Shown here one piece after another: positions 11,787-20,681 of a stretch of DNA of 32,757 nucleotides. The notes under the pieces are model-generated. The model was not told where the DNA came from. It worked only from the letters and a program-made list of their open reading frames with translations, and searched no databases. The stretch covers positions 1-32,757 of the forward strand of contig JANQKE010000206.1 of assembly GCA_028281265.1 (NCBI GenBank), given 5' to 3'. The stretch comes from Alphaproteobacteria bacterium. GTDB lineage: Bacteria; Pseudomonadota; Alphaproteobacteria; DSM-16000; Inquilinaceae. Positions within the stretch are counted from its first letter, which is position 1. Every line of letters starts with the position of its first letter. A program made the translations under genes and the position numbers.

Positions 11787-13161
11787 CCCCGGCGCTGTCG
11801 CGAGGGTCGTCACCGCCTCGGCCGACATCGCCCTGGTCCTGGATACAACGGGCGTCATTCAGGACCTGTCGGTCAGCACGAGCGCCCTGTCCCCGCACGA
11901 TTGCGAGCACTGGTACGGCCTGCCCTGGGCCGATACCGTAGCCTCCGACAGCCGTGCGAAGGTCGAGCAGCTCCTCACCGAATCCCATGGCTCCGCACCG
12001 GCCAAGGCGCGGGAAGTGAACCACCGCCGGGCAGACGGCAGCAGCGTGCCGGTGCGCTATACCGCAATCGGCCTTGACGACCATGGCACGGTCCTGGCGA
12101 TCGGGCACGATCTGCAGGTCATCGCCACCCTGCAGCAGCAGTTGGTGCGGGCCCAACAGTCCATGGAGCGCGAGTACGCACGCCTGCGCCACTCCGAGAC
12201 GCGCTACCGCCTGCTGTTCCAGATCTCCGCTGAATCGGTGCTGATCGCCGATGCGGTGAGCCGCCGCATCATCGATGCCAACCCGGCTGCGGCGGAGACC
12301 ATCGGCGTGCCGGTCAACAAACTCGTCGGACGGGACCTCGAGGATCTGTTCGAAGCGGCCGACCGCGAGCCGATGCGCCAGATGCTGGCCGAAGTGCGCT
12401 ATACCGGCCGGGCGACCCCGGTGTCCGGGACCCTGTCGGCCGCCGGCAGGTCACGGCTGATCGCCGCGTCCCTGTTCCGGCACGAGAACACCAGCCAGTT
12501 TCTCATCCGCCTGATGCTCCCGAGCGAGCATCTCGGGTTGGGACCGGCGGCCGGCGCCGTTCGGTCGCCGGCGCTGGACATCGTCGCCGGGCTGCCGGAC
12601 AGCTTCGTCGTCACCGACCCCGACCGGCGGATCCTGACCGTCAATCAGGCCTTCCTGGATCTGATCCAAGCGGCCAGCGAGCATCAGGTCCGCGGCGAGC
12701 CGCTAGAGCGCTGGATCGGGCGCACGGGGGTCGACTTCAACGTGCTGATCGCCAATCTGCGGGAGTACGGCTCGATCCGGAACTTCGGCACCATCGTGCG
12801 CGGCGAGTACGGCACGACCGAGGAGATCGACCTCTCGGCGGTGTCGGCGCTGGAAGGAGAGGAGCCGTGCTACGGCTTCGTGCTGCGGCCGATCACCCGC
12901 CGCACCGCCGTCGAGCCGGAAGCGGAGCACGGCCTGCCGCAATCGGTCGAACAACTGACGGAACTCGTCGGCCGCGTGCCGATGCGGGAAATCGTCCGCG
13001 ACACCACCGAGATCATCGAGCGGCTCTGCGTCGAAGCCGCGCTGCGCAAGACCGGGGACAACAGGGCCTCGGCCTCGCAACTGCTGGGGCTGAGCCGGCA
13101 GAGTCTGTACGCCAAGCTGCGCCGCTACGGCCTGGGTGACGATTCCGACGACAGCGAATGA
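11716..13161 (+). CDS. ppsR: PpsR/CrtJ: PAS-domain transcriptional repressor of photosynthesis genes
   Basis: A 481-residue redox-responsive repressor with an N-terminal domain, two PAS domains (about residues 160-265 and 285-395), a coiled linker with QQQLVRAQQSM, and a C-terminal Fis-type helix-turn-helix (RASASQLLGLSRQSLYAKLR). In relatives it represses bch, crt and puc genes under oxygen by binding TGT-N12-ACA. Cys438 in the DNA-binding domain (IERLCVEAAL) is conserved, but no cysteine is seen near position 250, where CrtJ and PpsR have their second redox cysteine; the others are near residues 63 and 395. The start at 11716 is preferred over an in-frame ATG at 11659 because an AAAGGAG site lies 12 bases upstream. 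It follows aerR with overlapping frames. Confidence 0.95.
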   Translation: MSNLPPHGQTSQFRDPTSTLPPLDPGAVARVVTASADIALVLDTTGVIQDLSVSTSALSPHDCEHWYGLPWADTVASDSRAKVEQLLTESHGSAPAKAREVNHRRADGSSVPVRYTAIGLDDHGTVLAIGHDLQVIATLQQQLVRAQQSMEREYARLRHSETRYRLLFQISAESVLIADAVSRRIIDANPAAAETIGVPVNKLVGRDLEDLFEAADREPMRQMLAEVRYTGRATPVSGTLSAAGRSRLIAASLFRHENTSQFLIRLMLPSEHLGLGPAAGAVRSPALDIVAGLPDSFVVTDPDRRILTVNQAFLDLIQAASEHQVRGEPLERWIGRTGVDFNVLIANLREYGSIRNFGTIVRGEYGTTEEIDLSAVSALEGEEPCYGFVLRPITRRTAVEPEAEHGLPQSVEQLTELVGRVPMREIVRDTTEIIERLCVEAALRKTGDNRASASQLLGLSRQSLYAKLRRYGLGDDSDDSE

Positions 13162-13185
13162 GCCGGTAGCCGGGTTGCAGCCGGC

Positions 13186-13213
13186 CGCGCCTTCGACTTC
13201 ATGTCAAGGCGCG
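13186..13213 (+). terminator. possible stem-loop after ppsR
   Basis: CGCGCCTT and AAGGCGCG form a perfect 8-bp stem with a 12-base loop, 24 bases after the ppsR stop. There is no T run, so an intrinsic terminator is not assured. The right arm includes a TGTCAA half-site. Confidence 0.35.
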
Positions 13214-13245
13214 CTGCCGCACCTGTCTTGATCCAGCGCAGAAAG

Positions 13246-13263
13246 TGTCAATCCAGATTGACG
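13246..13263 (+). promoter_or_regulatory. PpsR/CrtJ-type operator upstream of bchG
   Basis: TGTCAATCCAGATTGACG has TGTCAA and TTGACG arms around a six-base spacer, ending 30 bases before the bchG start. It fits TGT-N12-ACA except for the final base, exactly like the bchF site. Extra TGTCAA half-sites lie at 13202-13207 and 13272-13277, so several repressor contacts are possible. Predicted role is PpsR control of bchG and the genes after it. Confidence 0.75.
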
Positions 13264-13293
13264 CTACTTTGTGTCAAGAGTAGCGTGCGGTTC

Positions 13294-14208
13294 ATGACAC
13301 AGGCGATCCCCACCGCACGTGCCGTCGCTCTGCCTGGGCCGAAGGCGACCCTGACGCTCCTGAAGCCGGTCACCTGGTTCGCGCCGATGTGGGCGTTCAT
13401 GTGCGGGGCGGTGTCGAGCGGGGTCTCGCTGGCCGACGGGTGGATGCTGGCGCTGGCCGGGATCGTGCTCGCCGGCCCGCTGGTCTGCGGCACCAGCCAG
13501 GCGGTCAACGACTGGTTCGACCGCCATGTCGACGCGATCAACGAACCCGACCGGCCGATCCCGTCGGGCCGCATTCCCGGTCGCTGGGGTCTGTATATCG
13601 CGATCGTCTGGACGATCGTCTCCTTGGTGGTGGCGGCGAGCCTGGGGATGTGGGTGTTCTGGGCGGCGGTGGTCGGCCTGGCCCTGGCCTGGGCCTACAG
13701 CGCCCCGCCGTTCCGGCTCAAGCAGAATGGGTGGTGGGGCAATCTCGCCGTCGGCGTGTCCTATGAAGGGCTGGCCTGGTTCACCGGAGCGGCGGCGCTG
13801 CTGGGTGCGTTGCCCGCACCGGAGATCATCCTGCTCGCCGTCCTCTACAGCCTGGGCGCCCACGGCATCATGACGCTCAACGACTTCAAGTCGGTCGAGG
13901 GCGATCGGGCGATGAACCTCAAATCCCTGCCGGTGCAGCTCGGGGTCCGCCGGGCGGCCCACCTGGCCTGCTGGGTCATGGCGATCCCGCAGGTCGTGGT
14001 GATCGGCCTCCTGCTCGGCTGGGGACAGCACCTGCACGCCGCCGGCGTGGTCGTCCTGCTGGCGGTCCAGGCCCAGTTGATGATCACCATGGTGCGCGCA
14101 CCCAAGGACAAGGCCGCCTGGTACAATGCCACCGGCACGACCCTGTACGTGCTGGGCATGCTGGTCAGTGCCTTCGCCGTCAGCAGCCACCTCGCCGCCC
14201 TTCCCTAG
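13294..14208 (+). CDS. bchG: BchG: bacteriochlorophyll synthase (geranylgeranyl transferase)
   Basis: A 304-residue UbiA-family membrane prenyltransferase that attaches geranylgeranyl (or phytyl) diphosphate to bacteriochlorophyllide a. The first Asp-rich motif is NDWFDRHVDAINEPDRPIPS (starting at residue 72), and the second is LNDFKSVEGDRAMNLKSLPV. About eight membrane segments are visible. The frame opens at 13201, but the ATG at 13294 gives the usual length and leaves the operator outside the gene. The product's prenyl tail is later reduced by BchP, encoded two genes downstream. Confidence 0.96.
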   Translation: MTQAIPTARAVALPGPKATLTLLKPVTWFAPMWAFMCGAVSSGVSLADGWMLALAGIVLAGPLVCGTSQAVNDWFDRHVDAINEPDRPIPSGRIPGRWGLYIAIVWTIVSLVVAASLGMWVFWAAVVGLALAWAYSAPPFRLKQNGWWGNLAVGVSYEGLAWFTGAAALLGALPAPEIILLAVLYSLGAHGIMTLNDFKSVEGDRAMNLKSLPVQLGVRRAAHLACWVMAIPQVVVIGLLLGWGQHLHAAGVVVLLAVQAQLMITMVRAPKDKAAWYNATGTTLYVLGMLVSAFAVSSHLAALP

Positions 14209-14226
14209 ACGATCAGGATCCGGCCC

Positions 14227-15642
14227 ATGTCTCCCCCCGGCTTGAGTTGGCTCGGCATCGTCCGATTGGGTCTGGTGCAGACGGCCTTGGGGTCGATCGT
14301 GGTGCTGATGACCTCCACCCTCAATCGGGTGATGGTGGTGGAACTCGCCCTGGCGGCCCTGCTGCCCGGTGTCCTGGTCGGCATCCACTACGCGGTCGAA
14401 CTGTTGCGGCCGCGCTGGGGTTACGGCTCCGACATGGGCGGACGGCGCACGCCGTGGATCATCGGCGGCATGGCGTTGTTGGCCGTCGGCGCGGTGATCG
14501 CGTCCAGCACGACCTTGATCCTGCCGACCCAGCTCTGGCTCGGCATGGCGATCGCCATCCTGGCTTTCGTCCTGATCGGTATCGGGGTGGGGGCGTCCGG
14601 CACGTCGCTGCTCGCACTGATCACCATCCGCACCGATCCGGGACGGCGGGCCGCGGCGGCGACCATCGTCTGGTTGATGATGATCGCCGGGATCGCGATC
14701 ACCGCCGGGGTGGCCGGCGCACTGCTCGACCCGTTCTCCATCCCCCGGCTGATCGCCATCACCGCCGGCGTCGCCGGCATCGCCCTGACGCTGACCGTGC
14801 TCGCGGTCTGGGGGGTGGAGCCGAGGACGGTGCCGGTCGCTGCCGACCCGGAAGCGCCGCATCGGGTCGCCCCGGAAGACCGTCCGGGCTTCTTCGCCGC
14901 CATGCGCGCGGTGTGGGCCGACCAGAAGGCCCGGCGGTTCAGCGTGTTCGTGTTCGTCTCCATGCTCGCCTTCAGCGCTCCCGACCTGGTGCTGGAGCCG
15001 TTCGCGGGGGCGGTGTTCGGCTACACACCCGGTGAATCGACCCAGCTCACCTCGACCCAGCACCAGGGCGTGTTCCTGGGCATGATCCTGGTCGGCGTGA
15101 TCGGCAGCGTCTTCAGGGGCCGGCCCCTGGGATCGCTGACCGGCTGGACCGTGTTCGGCTGTGCCGCCTCCGGAGCCGCCCTGATCGTCATCGCCTCCGG
15201 CGGGGTGATCGGAACCGCCTTCCCCCTCAAGGGTGCGGTGTTCGCGCTCGGCATGACCAACGGCATGTTCGCGGTCGCGGCGATCGGCTCGATGATGGCC
15301 CTGGCCGGCGCCAACGGCGGCGGCCGGGAAGGAACGCGGCTCGGCTTCTGGGGGGCGGCCCAGGCGGCGGCCTTCGGGTTCGGCGGGCTGCTCGGCACCG
15401 GCAGCCTCGATGCCGGCCGGCTGCTGCTCGACTCCGCCGCCCTGCCCTACACGCTGGTGTTCCTGATGATCGGCACGCTGTTCTTCTGGGCCAGCGCCCT
15501 GGCGTGGTGGGCGGCCCGGCCGATGACGGTACCGGCCGTCGCAGCCGTCCCGACATCCGTCGATGGTCAGGTCACCGCCTCCGTCCCCCGATCCCCCCCG
15601 ACGCCTGCGCTGCCGAGCCTGGCCGGCGCGCCCGGCCGCTGA
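14227..15642 (+). CDS. PucC/LhaA-like BCH-family transporter between bchG and bchP
   Basis: A 471-residue polytopic protein of the BCH/PucC group of the major-facilitator superfamily, corresponding by position to the orf428-type gene found between bchG and bchP in Rhodobacter-like clusters. It shares with LhaA the early block STLNRVMVVELAL and the later APDLVLEPFAGAVFG. It is presumed to move or shield bacteriochlorophyll during antenna assembly; the substrate is not established. The last 35 or so residues are a Pro/Ala/Thr/Val-rich tail outside the transporter core. It lies 18 bases after bchG and 48 before bchP, consistent with one transcript. Confidence 0.9.
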   Translation: MSPPGLSWLGIVRLGLVQTALGSIVVLMTSTLNRVMVVELALAALLPGVLVGIHYAVELLRPRWGYGSDMGGRRTPWIIGGMALLAVGAVIASSTTLILPTQLWLGMAIAILAFVLIGIGVGASGTSLLALITIRTDPGRRAAAATIVWLMMIAGIAITAGVAGALLDPFSIPRLIAITAGVAGIALTLTVLAVWGVEPRTVPVAADPEAPHRVAPEDRPGFFAAMRAVWADQKARRFSVFVFVSMLAFSAPDLVLEPFAGAVFGYTPGESTQLTSTQHQGVFLGMILVGVIGSVFRGRPLGSLTGWTVFGCAASGAALIVIASGGVIGTAFPLKGAVFALGMTNGMFAVAAIGSMMALAGANGGGREGTRLGFWGAAQAAAFGFGGLLGTGSLDAGRLLLDSAALPYTLVFLMIGTLFFWASALAWWAARPMTVPAVAAVPTSVDGQVTASVPRSPPTPALPSLAGAPGR

Positions 15643-15690
15643 CCGCGCCGCCACCTCGTTGCGGCCCCGATCACCAAGGAGTCCTCCGTC

Positions 15691-16923
15691 ATGACCGAGC
15701 TGGAGCAGTTCGACGTCATCGTCGTCGGTGGCGGCCCCGCCGGGGCCACCGCGGCCAACGATCTCGCCGCCAAGGGCCATGCGGTCATGCTCCTCGACAA
15801 GGCCGGCCGGATCAAACCCTGCGGCGGTGCGATCCCGCCGCGGCTGATCCGCGACTTCGACATTCCCGAGGATCTCCTGTGCGCCAAGATCAACTCGGCC
15901 CGGATGATCTCGCCATCGGATGTCGGCGTCGATATGCCGATCGAAGGCGGCTATGTCGGCATGGTCAACCGGGAGGTCTTCGACGAGTTCCTACGCGCCC
16001 GGGCCGCCAAGACCGGGGCGGACCGGCGGACCGGGGTGTTCAAGAGCCTCGAGGCCGATGGCGACCGGGTCCTGGTCACCTATCACGACACGGGCAACAA
16101 GGAGGTCCTGCACACCGTCGCCGCGCGCTGCGTCATCGGTGCCGACGGCGCACGCTCGGCCGTCGCCAGCCAGGCCGAGCTGCCGAACGCCGAGCGGGTG
16201 CCGTGCGTGTTCGCCTATCATGAGATCGTCAAGGCACCGGACGTGACCAACGACGCCTATCGGCCGACCCGCTGCGACGTGTACTATCAGGGCAAGCTGT
16301 CGCCCGACTTCTACGCTTGGGTGTTCCCTCACGGCGATACCGCCAGCATCGGCACCGGCAGTGCCAACAAGGGGTTCTCGCTGCGCGGCTCGGTCGGTGC
16401 GTTGCGCCAGACGATCGGCCTCGACGGGGCGGAGACGGTGCGCCGGGAAGGGGCGCCGATCCCGCTCAAGCCGCTGAAGAAATGGGACAACGGCAAGAAC
16501 GTCATCGTTTGCGGCGATGCCGCGGGCGTGGTCGCCCCCTCCTCCGGCGAAGGGATCTACTACGCCATGGAGTCCGCCCGGGAGGTGGCGACATCGGTCG
16601 AGATGGCGCTGGTGTCGGGCGACGCGCGGGCGCTGGCCACCGCCCGCAAGCGGTTCCTCAAGCACCACGGCAAGGTGTTCTTCATCCTCGGGATCATGCA
16701 GTATTTCTGGTACCAGTCCGACAAGCGGCGGGAGCGCTTCGTCAGCATCTGTCAGGACGAAGATGTCCAGAAGCTGACCTGGGAAGCCTATATGAACAAG
16801 GAGCTGTCGCGCCGCGATCCGGGCAAGCACCTGAAGATCTTCCTCAAGGACACGGCCCATCTGTTCGGCATGATCTCCCCCTGGCACCGCAAGGACAGGG
16901 CTCAGCAGCACAAGTCGGCATGA
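15691..16923 (+). CDS. bchP: BchP: geranylgeranyl-bacteriochlorophyll reductase
   Basis: A 410-residue FAD-dependent reductase that reduces the geranylgeranyl tail of bacteriochlorophyll to phytyl. The dinucleotide-binding motif is VIVVGGGPAGATAANDLAA near the N-terminus, followed by the family's substrate-region motif RIKPCGGAIPP and the second FAD motif VIVCGDAAGVVAPSSGEGI. The length is usual. A good AAGGAG site lies about ten bases before the ATG. Downstream, Rhodobacter-like clusters often have an isopentenyl diphosphate isomerase gene; here a small membrane protein follows instead. Confidence 0.96.
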   Translation: MTELEQFDVIVVGGGPAGATAANDLAAKGHAVMLLDKAGRIKPCGGAIPPRLIRDFDIPEDLLCAKINSARMISPSDVGVDMPIEGGYVGMVNREVFDEFLRARAAKTGADRRTGVFKSLEADGDRVLVTYHDTGNKEVLHTVAARCVIGADGARSAVASQAELPNAERVPCVFAYHEIVKAPDVTNDAYRPTRCDVYYQGKLSPDFYAWVFPHGDTASIGTGSANKGFSLRGSVGALRQTIGLDGAETVRREGAPIPLKPLKKWDNGKNVIVCGDAAGVVAPSSGEGIYYAMESAREVATSVEMALVSGDARALATARKRFLKHHGKVFFILGIMQYFWYQSDKRRERFVSICQDEDVQKLTWEAYMNKELSRRDPGKHLKIFLKDTAHLFGMISPWHRKDRAQQHKSA

Positions 16924-16974
16924 TCCCTCGCCCCCCGGGGTCGTCGAGACCGTCCCGCCCTTCATCCTGGCGGC

Positions 16975-17238
16975 ATGGATAGCCTGTTCGCCAGCGGCCG
17001 CATCGTCGACCTGATCCTGGTCGCCGTGGCCCTGCAGGCAACGGGCCTATGGGCGGCCCGCCGGTTCGCCGATATCGGCCCCGGGCTCGGCCCGCTGGTC
17101 TGGACCCTCGCCTCGGGGGTCGGGCTGATGCTGGCGATCCGGGCCGGTCTGACCGATGCGCCATGGCCTGTGGTCGGCGGCTTCACGCTGTTGGGTCTCG
17201 CCTGTCACCTCGCCGATCTCCGCCAGCGCTGGCGGTAG
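16975..17238 (+). CDS. small membrane protein of unknown function after bchP
   Basis: An 87-residue protein, not recognised. It has three hydrophobic stretches (roughly residues 10-27, 36-57 and 62-80), a central Arg-Arg and a basic C-terminus (ADLRQRWR). It lies 51 bases after bchP on the same strand and could be the last gene of that transcript, though no clear ribosome binding site precedes the ATG. The final codons lie in a perfect 14-bp palindrome, CGCCAGCGCTGGCG (17221-17234). Regular amphipathic organisation and position support a real gene; function cannot be given. Confidence 0.7.
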   Translation: MDSLFASGRIVDLILVAVALQATGLWAARRFADIGPGLGPLVWTLASGVGLMLAIRAGLTDAPWPVVGGFTLLGLACHLADLRQRWR

Positions 17239-17341
17239 CGTCCGTTCGTCCGCAAAATCGTCGACGCCCCCAACGGGTTTGTGGTTTAGGACGGACGGGG
17301 CGGCGGCGTGCGCCCGCCCATGACCGACAGAGAGCGATACC

Positions 17342-18454
<1,113 letters not shown>

Positions 18455-18507
18455 CGCGGGGCCGGGCCGCCCCCTTGCTTGTCGGCTGGGGCTCGCCTTG
18501 GGCTCTT

Positions 18508-18523
18508 CCCAGCCTAGGCTGGG
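18508..18523. repeat. perfect 16-bp palindrome between frmA and fghA
   Basis: CCCAGCCTAGGCTGGG is perfectly self-complementary and lies in the 140-base gap between the two formaldehyde genes, followed by a pyrimidine-rich stretch (TCTTCCTTCTTC). It may act as an attenuator, operator or processing site; no function can be assigned. Confidence 0.45.
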
Positions 18524-18594
18524 CCGGTCTTCCTTCTTCGGGGCGATGCCGGCGGCGGCGTCCCGACCTCCTCCGCTGCTCCCAGACTCCCGAC

Positions 18595-19437
18595 ATGACT
18601 TTCGAGACGATCAACCGCTGGCGCTGCTTCGACGGCTGGCAGACGGTCTACGCGCATCCGAGCGAGGCCACCGGCTGCCGGATGGAGGTCGCGGTCTACA
18701 CCCCGCCGCAGGCCGAAACCCAAGCCTGCCCGGTGGTCTACTACCTCTCCGGCCTCACCTGCACCTGGGAGAACGCGGTGACCAAGGCCGGTGCCCAGCG
18801 CTATGCCGCCGATCACGGCCTGATCCTGGTGTTCCCGGACACCAGCCCCCGCGGCGACGCCGTCGCCGACGCCCCCGACCGCTACGATCTCGGCAAGGGG
18901 GCCGGGTTCTACCTCGACGCCACCCAGGACCCGTGGGCCGAACATTACCGCATGGACGATTACGTGGTGCGGGAGCTGCCGGCGGTGCTGGAGCCGGTCC
19001 TGCCGACGGCCGACGGGCGGCGCAGCATCCTCGGCCACTCCATGGGCGGCCACGGTGCCCTGGTCCTGGCGATGCGCAATCCCGATCTCTACCAGGCGGT
19101 CTCCGCCTTCGCGCCGATCGTCGCACCCAGCCAGGTCGACTGGGGCCGCAAGGCGCTGACGGCCTATCTCGGCGACGACCCCACCGCCTGGGCCGCCTAC
19201 GACGCCAGCGCCCTGGTCCGGTCGCGGGGATGGAAGGCGGACATCCTGGTCGATCAGGGGGAGGCCGACGCGTTCCTGACCTCGGGCCTGCGGCCGGAGC
19301 TGTTCGAGGCCGCATGCGCCGAGGCCGGGGTGCCGCTGACCCTGCGTCGACATGTGGGCTACGACCACAGCTACTACTTCATCGCCAGCTTCATGGCCGA
19401 CCATCTGCGCTGGCATGCGGAGCGGTTGCGCCGCTGA
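18595..19437 (+). CDS. fghA: S-formylglutathione hydrolase
   Basis: A 280-residue esterase-D type alpha/beta hydrolase that splits S-formylglutathione into formate and glutathione. The nucleophile motif is GHSMGGHGALVLA, the oxyanion region YYLSGLTCTWEN, and the catalytic histidine is in YDHSYYFIASF. The frame is open far upstream, but the ATG at 18595 gives the usual N-terminus and length. No clear ribosome binding site precedes it. It follows frmA by 140 bases; together they form the glutathione-dependent formaldehyde pathway. frmB is another name for the family. Confidence 0.94.
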   Translation: MTFETINRWRCFDGWQTVYAHPSEATGCRMEVAVYTPPQAETQACPVVYYLSGLTCTWENAVTKAGAQRYAADHGLILVFPDTSPRGDAVADAPDRYDLGKGAGFYLDATQDPWAEHYRMDDYVVRELPAVLEPVLPTADGRRSILGHSMGGHGALVLAMRNPDLYQAVSAFAPIVAPSQVDWGRKALTAYLGDDPTAWAAYDASALVRSRGWKADILVDQGEADAFLTSGLRPELFEAACAEAGVPLTLRRHVGYDHSYYFIASFMADHLRWHAERLRR

Positions 19438-19502
19438 CCGCGGCGGCCGATCCGCTCGGACGTGATTGACGGCGCGGCAGAGCCTGCCCATGGTTGCATA
19501 CC

Positions 19503-20627
19503 ATGGCAACCGACACCCGACCCTTGGGAGAGGCCGAACGGCTGGACTGGCTCCGGCTGACCCGAACCGATCAGGTCGGCCCGGTCACCTTCCGCGCCTT
19601 GTTGGAACGCTTCGGCACGGCGGCCAAGGCGCTGGAAGCCCTGCCGGAGCTGTCCCGCCGCGGCGGCCGGACCAGACCGATCCAGCCGCCCTCCCGCGCC
19701 CAGGCCGAGCGGGAGGTCAAGGCGCTCGCCAAGCGCGGCGGCCGGTTCATCGCGGCCTGCGAACCGGACTACCCGCCGCTGCTGGCGGCGATCGAGGATG
19801 CGCCGCCGATCCTGGCGGTGATCGGTGCGGTGCCGATCCTGGCCAGTCCCGCGGTCGGGATCGTCGGTTCCCGCAACGCCTCGACCAACGGCCGAGGGCT
19901 GGCCGAGGCCTGGGCGCGGGAGCTGGGGTCCGCCGGCCTGACGATCGTATCGGGTCTGGCGCGGGGCATCGACGCGGCCGCCCATCAAGGCAGCCTGGTC
20001 ACCGGTACCGTCGCCTGCATGGCCGGGGGCCTCGATCAGGTCTATCCGCCCGAACATGGCGAACTCGCCCGGCAGATCGCGCGCGACGGGGCCTTGATCA
20101 GCGAAGTGCCGCTGGGCGTCGCCCCCGGTGCCCGGCATTTCCCCCGGCGCAACCGGCTGATCTCCGGGCTCAGCCTGGCTGTGCTGGTGATCGAGGCCAA
20201 CGCCCGATCCGGCGCGCTGATCACCGCCCGCATGGCCGGGGAGCATGGGCGGGAGGTGATGGCCGTCCCCGGCTCCCCACTCGACCCGCGCAGCCAGGGA
20301 GCCAATCGGCTGATCAAGGACGGGGCCCATCTGGTCGAACATCCCGACGACGTGATCGCCGTCCTGCGGCAGCTCGAAACCGGGGTCCGGGAGCGCGTGA
20401 TTCCGGTCTATCGCGAGGATCAGACCATGCCGATGGTGGACGAAGCGACCCTGCGGCAAGCCCGTGTGGCGGTGCTGGAAGCCCTGTCCGTCACCCCCAC
20501 CCCCGTTGACGATCTGATCCGCCACTGCCAATTGTCGGCTCCGGCGGTACGCACGGTGGTCCTGGAACTGGAGCTGGCCGGGCGGATCGAGCGGCAGGCG
20601 GGCGACCGGATTGCGCTGATCGCCTGA
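19503..20627 (+). CDS. dprA: DprA: DNA-processing protein A
   Basis: A 374-residue protein whose family loads RecA on incoming single-stranded DNA during natural transformation. The Rossmann-like core shows VGIVGSRNAST, SGLARGIDAAAHQGSL, AGGLDQVYPPEH and FPRRNRLISGLS, with SGALITARMA later. An N-terminal helix-hairpin region precedes it and a C-terminal winged-helix-like DprA domain (about residues 310-374) follows. A TTG three codons upstream is in frame; the ATG is preferred. No other competence genes are in the window. It begins the housekeeping block dprA-topA-rnr, and no plsY or pyrC gene lies upstream as in some relatives. Confidence 0.95.
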   Translation: MATDTRPLGEAERLDWLRLTRTDQVGPVTFRALLERFGTAAKALEALPELSRRGGRTRPIQPPSRAQAEREVKALAKRGGRFIAACEPDYPPLLAAIEDAPPILAVIGAVPILASPAVGIVGSRNASTNGRGLAEAWARELGSAGLTIVSGLARGIDAAAHQGSLVTGTVACMAGGLDQVYPPEHGELARQIARDGALISEVPLGVAPGARHFPRRNRLISGLSLAVLVIEANARSGALITARMAGEHGREVMAVPGSPLDPRSQGANRLIKDGAHLVEHPDDVIAVLRQLETGVRERVIPVYREDQTMPMVDEATLRQARVAVLEALSVTPTPVDDLIRHCQLSAPAVRTVVLELELAGRIERQAGDRIALIA

Positions 20628-20681
20628 CGGCACCGGGTTCCACCCGATCGTCCGGCGGCCGTCGGCGACGGCCGATTCTTC

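Noticed and set aside
13264-15780. 838-codon minus-strand open frame
   Set aside because: It is antisense to bchG and the transporter gene, with a highly biased Gly/Arg/His/Gln/Asp composition and no recognisable domain.
17221-17234. palindrome CGCCAGCGCTGGCG as a terminator
   Set aside because: It has no loop or T run, lies within the last codons of a gene, and could arise by chance in GC-rich sequence.
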